Source of the DNA: Paludibacteraceae bacterium
GTDB lineage: Bacteria > Bacteroidota > Bacteroidia > Bacteroidales > Paludibacteraceae
Assembly: GCA_017961765.1 (NCBI GenBank)
Contig: JAGCWQ010000056.1
Span: forward strand, 1-58,663
Direction of reading: 5' to 3'
DNA length: 58,663 nt
The position numbers and the translations under genes were made by a program. Under the pieces are notes generated by a model. That model saw only the letters and a program-made list of their open reading frames with translations. It had not been told where the DNA came from and did not search any database. Within the stretch, counting starts at the first letter, position 1; the number at the start of each line of letters is the position of its first letter. This document shows, piece by piece, positions 28,606 to 37,404 of the stretch.

Positions 28606-29805
28606 TTATTTGCTAACGATAGCCAACGTATCGGAAGCAATCATGTACTCCTCGTCTGTTGGAACGACGATGACAGTCACCTTAGAGTCTTTCGCACTGA
28701 TGACTTTCTCCTCGCCATGGACTGTTGCATTAACAGCCTTGTCGATTTTCACACCAAAGCACTCCATGTTGTCGCAGATGGACTCTCTGACCACATCCAC
28801 GTTCTCTCCGATACCACCAGTGAAGACGATGATATCGACACCACCCAAAGCAGCCACGAATGAACCGATGTACTTCTTTGCACGATAGATGAACATATCC
28901 AATGCAAGCTTAGCTTGTTCGTTTCCTGATGCAATGGCAGCACGGACATCACGCATATCTGACGACACGCCAGAGACACCCAACAATCCACTCTTCTTGT
29001 TCAAGATGTTGGAGATGGTCTTTGCATCGTATTGCTTGCTCTCCATTAAGTAGGTAACAGCTCCAGCATCGATATCGCCTGCACGTGTACCCATAACCAA
29101 TCCCTCCAATGGAGTCATACCCATCGTAGTATCGATGGACTTGCCGTCTTTGATGGCTGTGATGGAACCTCCGTTACCAATATGGCAAGTAATCATCTTA
29201 GTGCCTTCAGCCTTCTTACCCAAGATCTCCAAAGCACGTTGTGACACGTACCTATGACTCGTTCCGTGGAATCCATACTTACGCACACCATCCTTTTGAT
29301 ATAGCTCGTATGGCAAAGCATACATGAACGCCTTCTGAGGCATGGTCTGGTGGAATGCCGTATCAAACACAGCCACTTGAGGCTTGCCAGGCATCAACTT
29401 CGTGACAGCAGCAATACCCTTCAAGTTAGGTGGATTGTGAAGAGGGGCAACTTTGATGCACTCTTCGATGTTCTTGATGACTTCATCCGTGATGAGTACA
29501 CTCTTGTTGAACTTCTCTCCACCATGCACGACACGGTGTCCAACGGCATCTATCTCGTCCAAAGACTTGATGGCGCCACGCTCTTTAGAAGTCAACGTCT
29601 CCAAGATGAATTCGATTCCGACCGTATGCTCAGGAATCTCCTTCTCCAAGACCTCTTTCTCTCCGTTAGGCAAGGTAAGCTTCAAGAAGGAATCTTTCAA
29701 TCCCACTTTCTCGACACCACCTTGTGCCAAAACGTTGTTGGCAGGCATCTCTATCAATTTGTATTTGATAGAAGAGCTACCACAATTTAATACTAATATC
29801 TTCAT
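28606..29805 (-). CDS. ackA: acetate kinase
   Basis: A 399-residue kinase that converts acetyl phosphate and ADP to acetate and ATP. The N-terminal MKILVLNCGSSSIKYKL, the block VAVFDTAFHQTMP, GFHGTSHRYVS, HIGNGGSI and GIGENVDVVRE are all diagnostic of the family. I chose the ATG at 29805; a further in-frame TTG at 29814 would add three residues. It lies 11 bases after pta, forming the classical pta-ackA unit for making ATP during acetate formation, as expected in a fermentative anaerobe. Confidence 0.97.
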   Translation of the reverse strand: MKILVLNCGSSSIKYKLIEMPANNVLAQGGVEKVGLKDSFLKLTLPNGEKEVLEKEIPEHTVGIEFILETLTSKERGAIKSLDEIDAVGHRVVHGGEKFNKSVLITDEVIKNIEECIKVAPLHNPPNLKGIAAVTKLMPGKPQVAVFDTAFHQTMPQKAFMYALPYELYQKDGVRKYGFHGTSHRYVSQRALEILGKKAEGTKMITCHIGNGGSITAIKDGKSIDTTMGMTPLEGLVMGTRAGDIDAGAVTYLMESKQYDAKTISNILNKKSGLLGVSGVSSDMRDVRAAIASGNEQAKLALDMFIYRAKKYIGSFVAALGGVDIIVFTGGIGENVDVVRESICDNMECFGVKIDKAVNATVHGEEKVISAKDSKVTVIVVPTDEEYMIASDTLAIVSK

Positions 29806-29816
29806 GTCTTTCAAAA

Positions 29817-30827
29817 TTATTTCTTAGCTGAGATAGCTTGGTTGGCTGTGATGGCTACCGTCTTGACAATGTCGTCAACTGAACAACCACGAGACAAATC
29901 GTTAACTGGAGCAGCCAAACCTTGAAGGAATGGACCAAGAGCTGTTGCACCTGCCAAACGTTGAACCAATTTGTAAGAGATGTTACCCGTATTCAAGTCA
30001 GGGAACACCAAGATGTTGGCAGTTCCGGCAACCTCGCTGCCTGGAGCCTTCAATTGAGCGACCTTTGGAACCAAAGCGGCATCTGCCTGCAACTCACCGT
30101 CAAGCTTCAACTCTGGAGCCATCTCATGAGCCTTAGCGGTTGCCTCAACTACTTTGTCAACCATCTCGTGCTTTGCACTTCCTTTTGTAGAGAAGCTCAA
30201 CATCGCAACGCGAGCCTCAGGGAATCCGAACACGTTAGTAGCAGTCTTAGCACTACAAACGGCGATTTGAGCCAATTGGTCAGCATCTGGACATGGCGTT
30301 GCAGCACAGTCAGCAAACAACATCTTACCGTCGTAACCATACGTCTTATCCTTCAAGATCATCAAGAAAACACCCGAAACACAAGAGATGCCTGGCTCTG
30401 TTTTGATGATTTGGAATGCAGGACGAAGCGTATCGCCTGTTGGGCTACCAGCACCACTCACCTCACCGTCTGCGTCGCCAGCCTTGATCATAAGGCAAGA
30501 GAGGTATAGAGGATCCTTCACTGTCTCAGCAGCTTTCTCTGGAGTCATACCCTTCTTCTGTCTCAATTGGAAAAGGAGATCCGCATATTTTTGAGCGTCA
30601 GGATTGTTCTCAGGATCGATGATAGTGGCTTTGTCGATGTTCTTCAAGCCATACTCTTTTGCCATCGCATTGATTTTTTCCTTGTTGCCCAAAAGAATGA
30701 TTTTGGAAATTTTTTGTTCGAGGACAGCGTCTGCAGCCTTCAAAGTTCTCTCCTCAGTTCCTTCTGGGAGAACGATGCGTTGAGGATTAGCCTGCGCACG
30801 TGCAATGATGCTTTCAATTAGATCCAT
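29817..30827 (-). CDS. pta: phosphate acetyltransferase
   Basis: A 336-residue enzyme that converts acetyl-CoA and phosphate to acetyl phosphate. It is the short single-domain form without the N-terminal regulatory domains of E. coli Pta. Blocks such as [66 protein letters not shown] and [19 protein letters not shown] are diagnostic. It starts the pta-ackA pair. A TAATTTTG promoter element lies upstream. Confidence 0.97.
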   Translation of the reverse strand: MDLIESIIARAQANPQRIVLPEGTEERTLKAADAVLEQKISKIILLGNKEKINAMAKEYGLKNIDKATIIDPENNPDAQKYADLLFQLRQKKGMTPEKAAETVKDPLYLSCLMIKAGDADGEVSGAGSPTGDTLRPAFQIIKTEPGISCVSGVFLMILKDKTYGYDGKMLFADCAATPCPDADQLAQIAVCSAKTATNVFGFPEARVAMLSFSTKGSAKHEMVDKVVEATAKAHEMAPELKLDGELQADAALVPKVAQLKAPGSEVAGTANILVFPDLNTGNISYKLVQRLAGATALGPFLQGLAAPVNDLSRGCSVDDIVKTVAITANQAISAKK

Positions 30828-30877
30828 ATCGATATATTTTCTTTGTATTTTGTATGTCTATATTCTAATCAATAATG

Positions 30878-30885
30878 CAAAATTA
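30878..30885 (-). promoter_or_regulatory. TAnnTTTG element for pta-ackA
   Basis: The minus strand reads TAATTTTG 50 bases before the pta start. No clear -33 was found at normal spacing. Confidence 0.45.
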
Positions 30886-31006
30886 AGAAAAAACTTCATT
30901 TTGTTATCTTTAGATTGCAATTTTGTAGTCGATAGGCGGTTTATTTACAAATTTCTAATTTTTTCGACATCCGCACACTCCCCTATTCGAAAAGATTGCG
31001 GCATTT

Positions 31007-31732
31007 TCAATCAAAGACCTCCTTGAGGACGGCAAGCGATTTCAAATCGCCGATGCTCTGCGTATGAAGCCGGTAGTACTCAATCATCTTCTCTATGAGT
31101 TCGTTCCGTTCGTTCCGACTGAAACGGAAGAGGTGCATGTTCCGATAATTAATGCGGGTGATGTATTGCAGGATGGGAGAAGAGCCCGTCTCGATATAGG
31201 AGGAATGGAAAGGCTTTGATTGCACAAACGAAGCTTGTTTCAGATCAAAATAGGGATAGTGGGTCAAACGGTCAATATCCGGCCACAAGCCCAAGAAAAA
31301 GGACAATTTAACGAGGAACGCTATGTGGAAATTGCTGATTCCGTTTTTGACTGCATCCAAGTAACGAATGGAGTTGTGTACAAAAAGGAATAACGATTCG
31401 TCCTTCTCACTTGTCTTCAAGACATTATATAAAACTTCTGAAAGGAAAAAGGCTATAGCATTTTTATAGGGGTTAAAAAGAATGTCGTTAATGGGTGTCT
31501 CCACCTTCATCTCCTTGATTTTCTGCAAGTCACGATTGACTCGGTGCTCCGCCTCAATCTCCACAAGGGATAACGGTTGGATAAAAGCCGTCTTTTTCCC
31601 GCCACGCTTGCTTTGCGCCCCGAAGAGCAGATAACTACACCGGCCGAACTCTTCGGTATAGAGATGGAGCACAAGGGTGTTGTCCTTAACCTTGACGCTT
31701 CCTAAAACGATGGCTCGGGTCTTGCTTAACAT
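31007..31732 (-). CDS. recO: DNA repair protein RecO
   Basis: A 241-residue protein with the N-terminal OB-like start typical of RecO (MLSKTRAIVLGSVKVKDNTLVLHLYTEEFGR) and a helical C-terminal part with FLVKLSFFLGLWPDID. RecO anneals single strands and loads RecA with RecR in gap repair. The zinc-finger cysteines of some RecO proteins are not present, as in many Bacteroidetes. The start lies six bases after the preceding lipoprotein stop, so they are cotranscribed. Confidence 0.9.
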   Translation of the reverse strand: MLSKTRAIVLGSVKVKDNTLVLHLYTEEFGRCSYLLFGAQSKRGGKKTAFIQPLSLVEIEAEHRVNRDLQKIKEMKVETPINDILFNPYKNAIAFFLSEVLYNVLKTSEKDESLFLFVHNSIRYLDAVKNGISNFHIAFLVKLSFFLGLWPDIDRLTHYPYFDLKQASFVQSKPFHSSYIETGSSPILQYITRINYRNMHLFRFSRNERNELIEKMIEYYRLHTQSIGDLKSLAVLKEVFD

Positions 31733-31738
31733 GACGGA

Positions 31739-32509
31739 TTATTGGATGACGGTGATATGAAAACATTGCTGCTTATGCTCCCGCATGACCAAGCAACACT
31801 TCTCCGAACGCATCTCCCGCATGGTTTGGGTCAAGATGTCTTGAATGTTTTTGTATTGGATGACCTGCTCGTCCTCGTTCCTGAAAAAGTCCATGTAGGA
31901 GATGTCGAACGTGGTGCCGTACAAATGCGAGGTGGTGGAACGGGTGGCGTTCTTGTTCCTTCGGAAGAGCCTGCACTGGCTTTCGTCCGTACGAAGGGCG
32001 GAAGTAACATAGATGGCATACTCCTTTTGCCTTTTTGCCTTCAAGTTGTCGTTAAAACGCATTCCTATCTCCTCCAAAAGGCTAATGGCCTCTGGAGTCA
32101 GGTAAGGGAAAGAGTGCTCCATCTCCTTCAACTTATAGTATTTACAGTCACGGAGGGGCACAAGCAACCCATTCTTCACCAAAGAATCTTTGGCTTGTAA
32201 AAAAGCCTTGTCCTTTTTGTAACCGTAAGCCAACCCAATGTGTTGGGCAAAAAGCAGGTGCGTCGTGTTTTTATCCCGCAGTTTCGAGGTGGACTCGATG
32301 CTCTCGAAATATTCGCAGGTTGCGGAGGCAATCTCCTTCGTCTGACCCTCTTCGTAGAGTGGAATGGTGTCGGACTGTAAGACACGGATCTTCTCCACAA
32401 GATCTCTTTCTATCATTTGGTTTTTCGACTCACAACCGACCAAGAAAAGAATTCCCCCAAGTAACCAACAGCACATCAGCCTTGCGGCCATCACACGAAT
32501 TTCACCCAT
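31739..32509 (-). CDS. lipoprotein of the DUF5715 type
   Basis: A 256-residue predicted lipoprotein with a lipobox ending LVGC at residue 26. The region around TSALRTDESQCRLFRRNKNATRSTTSHLYGTTFDISYM resembles the DUF5715 group. Its serine/arginine/histidine/aspartate pattern recalls the D-Ala-D-Ala/M15 peptidase fold (S-x-H-x(6)-D), so a cell-wall role is a reasonable guess. I chose the ATG at 32509 because AGGAGG lies at normal distance before it; a longer in-frame start overlaps the upstream GNAT gene. It sits between that gene and recO. Confidence 0.75.
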   Translation of the reverse strand: MGEIRVMAARLMCCWLLGGILFLVGCESKNQMIERDLVEKIRVLQSDTIPLYEEGQTKEIASATCEYFESIESTSKLRDKNTTHLLFAQHIGLAYGYKKDKAFLQAKDSLVKNGLLVPLRDCKYYKLKEMEHSFPYLTPEAISLLEEIGMRFNDNLKAKRQKEYAIYVTSALRTDESQCRLFRRNKNATRSTTSHLYGTTFDISYMDFFRNEDEQVIQYKNIQDILTQTMREMRSEKCCLVMREHKQQCFHITVIQ

Positions 32510-32522
32510 GCATTTTCCTCCT

Positions 32523-33686
32523 CTATTGGGCGTTTTCTTGGTTGGAAACAGAATCGTCACTCTTGACAGGAACAAGGTCCTTGGAGTAGCAACGCCTACG
32601 GATATACGGCTCCTTCTCGTAATTGTTCCAAACATTCACAGCGTTGATGTTGCTTTCCAACTGCTGGTTGGAGATGGCCACCTGCACATGGTTGGCGATG
32701 TAGGCTTTGTTCATCTCCACATAGTAGAGGGAGTGAATGCCTTTCTTTTGCCAATCGGGGTGTACACCATTAAGCATCAAGTCAATGGAATCGGTTTTCT
32801 TCAACGCACGAAGGATATGGATGAATCCGAATGGGAAGAGTTTACCCTTCGCCTTCTGGTAAGCCCTCGACAAGGAAGGAATGGAGATTCCGAAAGCGAC
32901 CACCTCGTCGTTCTCGTCCACGACAAAGCAGACCAATTTAGGATTGATGAAGGAGAAGTAACTCTTTATCAAGTCGTCGATCTCCCTATCTGTCAATGAA
33001 GAATAGCCATAGAGGTTGGAGAAGGCCAAATTCAACGTATGGAAGAGCGAATGCCCATATTTCAAAATTTCTTTCTTTTTGGTAAACGTCAGAACCTTCA
33101 ATTTGTATTTCTCGGCAATGAGTTTATTGATGCGCTCCATCTTTTCAGGGATAGGCTGGGAGGCATTGAATTTGAATTGAACCCAATCCTCATCACGCTT
33201 GTAACCCAACTCCTCCATAAACTGAGGATAGTAGGGATAATTGTATATGTTTGAGATGGTCGGCAATTTGTCGAATCCCTCGACCAACATACCCTCGTTG
33301 TCCATGTCGGTGAAGCCCAACGGTCCCTGAATATTGACCATGCCTTGCTCCTTACCCCACTCCTCAACGGCTTGGAGAAGGGCCTTGGCCACCTCAATAT
33401 CCTCAATAAAGTCAATCCATCCGAACCGCACCTTGTTACCCCACTTCGCATTGGCGGTGTGGTTGATGATACCAGCTATACGTCCCACGATCTTTCCGTC
33501 TTTGTAGGCCAACCAATACTTCGAGGTGCAATGTTCGAATGCCGGGTTTTTGTCTTTCGACAACAACTTCATCTCGTCCACATTCAACGGTGGCACCCAG
33601 AAAGCATTTCCTCGGTATAAATCATGGGGAAATTGTATGAACTTTTTCAAATCCTTTTTGGATTCGATGGCTTTAACTTCTATCAT
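32523..33686 (-). CDS. GNAT-like acetyltransferase-fold protein
   Basis: A 387-residue protein. The N-terminal half (about 1-180) has the pattern of a GNAT domain (YKDGKIVGRIAGIINH, VQGPLGFTDMDNEGMLVEGFD) seen in YghO-like proteins of E. coli and many Bacteroidetes. The C-terminal part has a second GNAT-like region (VVAFGISIPSLSRAY, NGVHPDWQKKGIHSLYYVEMNK). The substrate is unknown. It begins 55 bases after the metH stop and is followed by the DUF5715-like lipoprotein and recO, which suggests a metH-GNAT-lipoprotein-recO run. Confidence 0.8.
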   Translation of the reverse strand: MIEVKAIESKKDLKKFIQFPHDLYRGNAFWVPPLNVDEMKLLSKDKNPAFEHCTSKYWLAYKDGKIVGRIAGIINHTANAKWGNKVRFGWIDFIEDIEVAKALLQAVEEWGKEQGMVNIQGPLGFTDMDNEGMLVEGFDKLPTISNIYNYPYYPQFMEELGYKRDEDWVQFKFNASQPIPEKMERINKLIAEKYKLKVLTFTKKKEILKYGHSLFHTLNLAFSNLYGYSSLTDREIDDLIKSYFSFINPKLVCFVVDENDEVVAFGISIPSLSRAYQKAKGKLFPFGFIHILRALKKTDSIDLMLNGVHPDWQKKGIHSLYYVEMNKAYIANHVQVAISNQQLESNINAVNVWNNYEKEPYIRRRCYSKDLVPVKSDDSVSNQENAQ

Positions 33687-33741
33687 AATATTCTATTTAT
33701 GAATGTTCTACCATTTTATGGTTCCCTTTATTGCCCAAAAA

Positions 33742-36513
33742 TCAATTGAAGAAGTCTGGTTTCTTCTTACGAGCCTCCTCCATGGAGAGTATCTCAGCCT
33801 CCTTGGACTTTTGCGCCTTTCGCAAGGCCTCTTGCTCCTCCCATACCTTACGGGCGTAAGCATCCCTTGTCTTCGGGTTCAAAATTTGGCTGGCGGCATA
33901 AGTGTTTTGCGAAGCGTCCTTCATGTGCATGACGGGAGCGTCGTAGAGAGGGGCAATCTTCACCGCCGTATGAATCGGAGATGTCGTAGCGCCACCTATC
34001 ATCAGCGGAATATGGAGACCGTTCTGCTGCATCTCACTTGCCACATGGCACATCTCCTCCAAGGATGGAGTGATCAGTCCGCTCAAGCAGACGATATCAA
34101 CCTTCTCCTTGATGGCGGTTTGGATGATTTGTTCGGAAGGAACCATCACGCCGAGGTCTATCACATCAAAATTGTTGCAAGCCAAGATGACAGCCACAAT
34201 ATTTTTTCCGATGTCATGCACGTCGCCCTTTACAGTAGCTATGAGTATCTTTCCAGCTTTCTGACTTTCGCCGTTCCGCTGCGCCTCGATGAAAGGTTGT
34301 AGGATGGCCACCGCCTTCTTCATGGTTCGGGCGGTCTTGACCACTTGTGGAAGGAACATCTTGCCGGCACCGAAAAGTTCACCGACCTTGTTCATGCCGT
34401 CCATCAAAGGCTTCTCGATGATCTCCACCGGATTCGGATAGATCTCGCGAGCCTCTGCCAAATCCTCTTCAAGATGGTCGCCGATGCCCTTTATGAGGCA
34501 ATATTCCAACCGTTCTGCCAAAGGTTTTGTACGCCACTCCTCGGTATGGCTCTGCTTGTCGTTGCCCGCCTGCTGTTTCTTTAGTTCCTCGGCAGCCTCG
34601 ATAAGTATTTCCGTTGCGTCGGGACGTCTGTTCAAGACAACATCCTCCACCTTCACAAGTAGGTCTGCCGGAATATCTTCGTATATCTGCAACATACCGG
34701 CATTCACGATACCCATGTCCATACCCACCTTATAGGCGTGGTAGAGGAAAACGGAGTGCATCGCTTCACGGATAGGATTGTTGCCTCGGAAGGAGAAGGA
34801 GAGGTTGCTGACACCACCGCTAATCTTGGCACATGGCAAATTCTCGCTAATCCATTTGGTGGCATTGATAAAATCAACACCGTAGTTGTTATGCTCCTCG
34901 ATACCCGTGGCTACGGCCAACACGTTAGGGTCGAAGACTATATCTTCCGGAGGGAATCCTACCTTGTCCACCAATAGATGGTAGGCCCGCCCGCATATCT
35001 CTATCTTTCGTTCGTATGAGTCGGCTTGACCTTTTTCGTCGAATGCCATGACGACAGTGGCGGCACCATAGCGTTTAATCAAGCGCGCCTTCTCCAAGAA
35101 CTTCTCCTCGCCCTCCTTCAATGAAATAGAGTTGACGATGCATTTTCCTTGCACGCACTGCAAACCTGCTTGAATGACATCCCATTTGGAGGAGTCGATC
35201 ATGATGGGCAGTTTGGCAATCTCCGGCTCAGAGGCGATGAGGTTGAGGAAGTTGACCATCTCTTGCTTGGCGTCCAACATGGCATCATCCATATTGACAT
35301 CGATGACTTGCGCTCCGTCCTCGACCTGCTGTCTGGCAATGGAGAGAGCCTCCTCGTATTTCTTCTCGCTGATGAGGCGGAGGAACTTCTTAGATCCCGC
35401 CACGTTGCATCGTTCACCGATGTTGACGAAGAGGGAACGTTTCTGCCCAGGGTTCTCGTTGTCGCGAGAGACGATGGTAAGGTCTTCCAAGCCCGAAAGT
35501 TTCATGTTTCGGTCCCGTTTTTTAGGATGACGGACCGGCGCACCCTTTATCAGTTGGGCGTATTGGGCAATATGGTCAGGCGTCGTACCGCAACAACCGC
35601 CTATGATATTGACGAGGTTCTCGTCGATGTATTCTTTGACCTGCTCCGCCATCATCTCAGGTGTCTCGTCGTACTCACCAAACTGGTTCGGAAGGCCCGC
35701 ATTAGGGTAGGCACTGACAAACCAAGGAGCGCAGTCGCTAATCTCCTGCAGATACGGCTTCAAGTCTCTCGCACCAAAGGAACAGTTTAGGCCTACGGAC
35801 AAGATGTCGGCATGGGCAACCGAATTCAAGAACGCCTTGATGGTTTGACCCGAGAGCGTACGACCGCTGATATCGGCAACGGTGGCAGAAAGCATGATAT
35901 AGACCTTCTTATTGGTGGCGATCATGGACTCTTCGGCAGCGAAGATAGCCGCTTTGGCATTCAACGTGTCGAAGATTGTCTCGATAAGCAGGGCATCCAC
36001 TCCTCCCTCGATGAGGGCAGTCATCTGCTCCTTGTAGGCCTCGACCAATTCTGCGTAGGTGATGCCTCGCAAGGCGGGGTTGTTCACGTCAGGGGAGATG
36101 GAAGCCGTCTTGTTGGTCGGACCGACCGAACCAGCCACGAATCGAGGCTTGGAAGGATCCTTTGCCGTGTATTCGTCAGCCACGGCACGGGCAATCCTTG
36201 CCGCTTCCAAGTTGAAACGCCGGATTTGATCCTCCATACCATAGTCGGACATGGAGATGCGTTGCGAGTTGAAGGAGCAAGTCTCGATGATATCGGCACC
36301 CGCTTGGAGATACTTCTCGTGGATTTCCCGAATGACGTGGGGTTGTGTCAAGCACAAGAGGTCGTTGTTGCCTTTTTGGATAAGAGGCGAGTCTGCAAAC
36401 TCCGTACCTCGATAATCCTGCTCCGTCAGATGATATTTCTGTACCATAGTACCCATACCACCATCCAGAATCAAGGTTCTGTGTGACAATTCTGATTTTA
36501 AGTCGTATATCAT
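33742..36513 (-). CDS. metH: cobalamin-dependent methionine synthase, short form
   Basis: A 923-residue enzyme that transfers the methyl group of methyl-tetrahydrofolate to homocysteine through cobalamin. The homocysteine domain (about 1-325) carries the zinc ligands C244, C307 and C308. The folate domain follows (about 350-625), then the cobalamin cap and binding domains (about 655-895), with the cobalt-ligand motif DVHDIG at 764-769 and histidine 766. The protein stops soon after. The AdoMet-binding reactivation domain of the E. coli enzyme (about 330 residues) is missing. No cobalamin riboswitch is seen in the short upstream gap. The 5-formyl-tetrahydrofolate cyclo-ligase gene 4 kb away touches the same folate pool. 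Confidence 0.97.
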   Translation of the reverse strand: MIYDLKSELSHRTLILDGGMGTMVQKYHLTEQDYRGTEFADSPLIQKGNNDLLCLTQPHVIREIHEKYLQAGADIIETCSFNSQRISMSDYGMEDQIRRFNLEAARIARAVADEYTAKDPSKPRFVAGSVGPTNKTASISPDVNNPALRGITYAELVEAYKEQMTALIEGGVDALLIETIFDTLNAKAAIFAAEESMIATNKKVYIMLSATVADISGRTLSGQTIKAFLNSVAHADILSVGLNCSFGARDLKPYLQEISDCAPWFVSAYPNAGLPNQFGEYDETPEMMAEQVKEYIDENLVNIIGGCCGTTPDHIAQYAQLIKGAPVRHPKKRDRNMKLSGLEDLTIVSRDNENPGQKRSLFVNIGERCNVAGSKKFLRLISEKKYEEALSIARQQVEDGAQVIDVNMDDAMLDAKQEMVNFLNLIASEPEIAKLPIMIDSSKWDVIQAGLQCVQGKCIVNSISLKEGEEKFLEKARLIKRYGAATVVMAFDEKGQADSYERKIEICGRAYHLLVDKVGFPPEDIVFDPNVLAVATGIEEHNNYGVDFINATKWISENLPCAKISGGVSNLSFSFRGNNPIREAMHSVFLYHAYKVGMDMGIVNAGMLQIYEDIPADLLVKVEDVVLNRRPDATEILIEAAEELKKQQAGNDKQSHTEEWRTKPLAERLEYCLIKGIGDHLEEDLAEAREIYPNPVEIIEKPLMDGMNKVGELFGAGKMFLPQVVKTARTMKKAVAILQPFIEAQRNGESQKAGKILIATVKGDVHDIGKNIVAVILACNNFDVIDLGVMVPSEQIIQTAIKEKVDIVCLSGLITPSLEEMCHVASEMQQNGLHIPLMIGGATTSPIHTAVKIAPLYDAPVMHMKDASQNTYAASQILNPKTRDAYARKVWEEQEALRKAQKSKEAEILSMEEARKKKPDFFN

Positions 36514-36539
36514 ACTTGTTGAATCTCTCGTTTAGGGTA

Positions 36540-36547
36540 CAAAGGTA
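36540..36547 (-). promoter_or_regulatory. TAnnTTTG element for metH
   Basis: The minus strand reads TACCTTTG 26 bases before the metH start. It is divergent from the promoter of the small basic protein. Confidence 0.5.
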
Positions 36548-36603
36548 TTAAAAAACATCCTTTGTAACTCCCAATGGAGCCAATGATTTTCGGCACAATC
36601 CGA

Positions 36604-36633
36604 TTGAATAGTGTCAGTTAATTTTTAATTTTG
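36604..36633 (+). promoter_or_regulatory. Bacteroidetes promoter for the small basic protein
   Basis: TTG (36604-36606), a 19-base spacer and TAATTTTG (36626-36633) form a good promoter match, 17 bases before the start codon. Confidence 0.65.
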
Positions 36634-36650
36634 CAAAAAACGAGAAAAAT

Positions 36651-36800
36651 ATGAGAAGTACAAGGAAGAGTGTGGGAGGAAATCCGAAGAACCCGTTCCG
36701 TTTCAAGCCGGCGGGGAAACCCAAAGTATCCGGAAAGAGAATTGGAAAGTCAAAGCCCGAAAAAGCCAACAACCAATTGAACAAACGGGTAAAGAAATAA
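36651..36800 (+). CDS. 49-residue highly basic protein of unknown function
   Basis: A short complete frame MRSTRKSVGGNPKNPFRFKP... ending KRVKK. Seventeen of 49 residues are lysine or arginine and there are several Pro-Lys pairs, so it is strongly cationic and probably binds nucleic acid or the ribosome. Support for a real gene comes from its own promoter with TTG and TAATTTTG 17 bases upstream and a strong hairpin terminator right after the stop. I do not recognise the family; it is unlike the ribosomal THX peptide as I recall it. It lies divergent to metH and convergent with a tRNA-Gln gene. Confidence 0.7.
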   Translation: MRSTRKSVGGNPKNPFRFKPAGKPKVSGKRIGKSKPEKANNQLNKRVKK

Positions 36801-36804
36801 TAAG

Positions 36805-36838
36805 AAAGGCTAACCAATCTTTCGACCCGTTAGCCTTT
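36805..36838. terminator. bidirectional terminator between the small gene and tRNA-Gln
   Basis: AAAGGCTAAC (36805-36814) pairs perfectly with GTTAGCCTTT (36829-36838). T-rich tracts follow on both strands, so it can end the plus-strand small gene and the minus-strand tRNA. Confidence 0.8.
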
Positions 36839-36844
36839 TGAAAG

Positions 36845-36915
36845 TTGTCTCACGAGGATTCGAACCTCGACAGACAGTACCAAAAACTGTAGTGCTACCA
36901 TTACACCATGAGACA
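36845..36915 (-). tRNA. tRNA-Gln (anticodon TTG), copy 2
   Basis: The minus strand gives a 71-base cloverleaf identical at every position to the copy at 28230-28300, including the anticodon TTG and the discriminator A. It lies on the opposite strand about 8.6 kb away. Confidence 0.97.
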
Positions 36916-36947
36916 ATCCTCATTTGCTTTATTTTTCAAAAGCGGTG

Positions 36948-36978
36948 CAAAGGTAAGCACTTTTTTTTTATTATGCAA
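36948..36978 (-). promoter_or_regulatory. tRNA-Gln promoter, copy 2
   Basis: On the minus strand TTG (36978-36976), a 20-base spacer and TACCTTTG (36955-36948) precede the tRNA by 32 bases. The leader (CGCTTTTGAAA, AAAGCAA, AGGAT) matches copy 1 closely. Confidence 0.7.
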
Positions 36979-37170
36979 GAGAAATCGTGTCTTTACCTGA
37001 TTTTTTCGGAAGAAATCCATGAGAAAATGCGAGAAACATAGAATTCTATATTCACATACCCCCATAATCTTCCCACCTACATCTGCTATACAGTTAGCCT
37101 GCAACCCCAAAACAACCTACGAACAAGGCTTTTACACTCCAACATCAAGAAAAAACAAACGACTCCCCAT

Positions 37171-37340
37171 GATTCAACATCAAAAACATGCAAAATAAGG
37201 CATTCAAATCATCCAAAATCTGCAAAATAAGGCATTCTAAAACTTCATTTTATGTAAAATAAGGCATTCTACAACCATAAATAACTATAAAACAGTACTT
37301 TGTAAAAACAAGGACATTTTACTCTGATTAGGCATTCTCA
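37171..37340. repeat. 32-base-period repeat array (three good copies, partial fourth)
   Basis: The core AAAATAAGGCATTC occurs at 37192-37205, 37224-37237 and 37256-37269, exactly 32 bases apart, usually preceded by TGC or TGT. A further TTAGGCATTCT lies at 37328-37338. The intervening 18 bases are similar but degenerate. The whole gap 36916-37404 otherwise holds the tRNA promoter and no gene I can support. There is no CRISPR-type spacer layout and no associated gene. Confidence 0.75.
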
Positions 37341-37404
37341 TCTAGGCAAGACAAAGGAAAGCCCACCGCCTCTTTGAAATCGCAAAGGACAAAAACCTCT
37401 GCTG

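Noticed and set aside
36514-36650. Cobalamin riboswitch upstream of metH
   Set aside because: The gap is only about 137 bases, holds two divergent promoters, and no B12-box-like sequence is seen.
36651-36800. Small basic protein as ribosomal protein THX
   Set aside because: It is strongly basic but does not show the GKGDxxTxRGK-type start that I associate with THX.
37171-37340. The 32-base-period repeats as a CRISPR array
   Set aside because: The repeated core is only about 14-17 bases, intervening parts resemble each other, there are three copies, and no Cas gene lies nearby.
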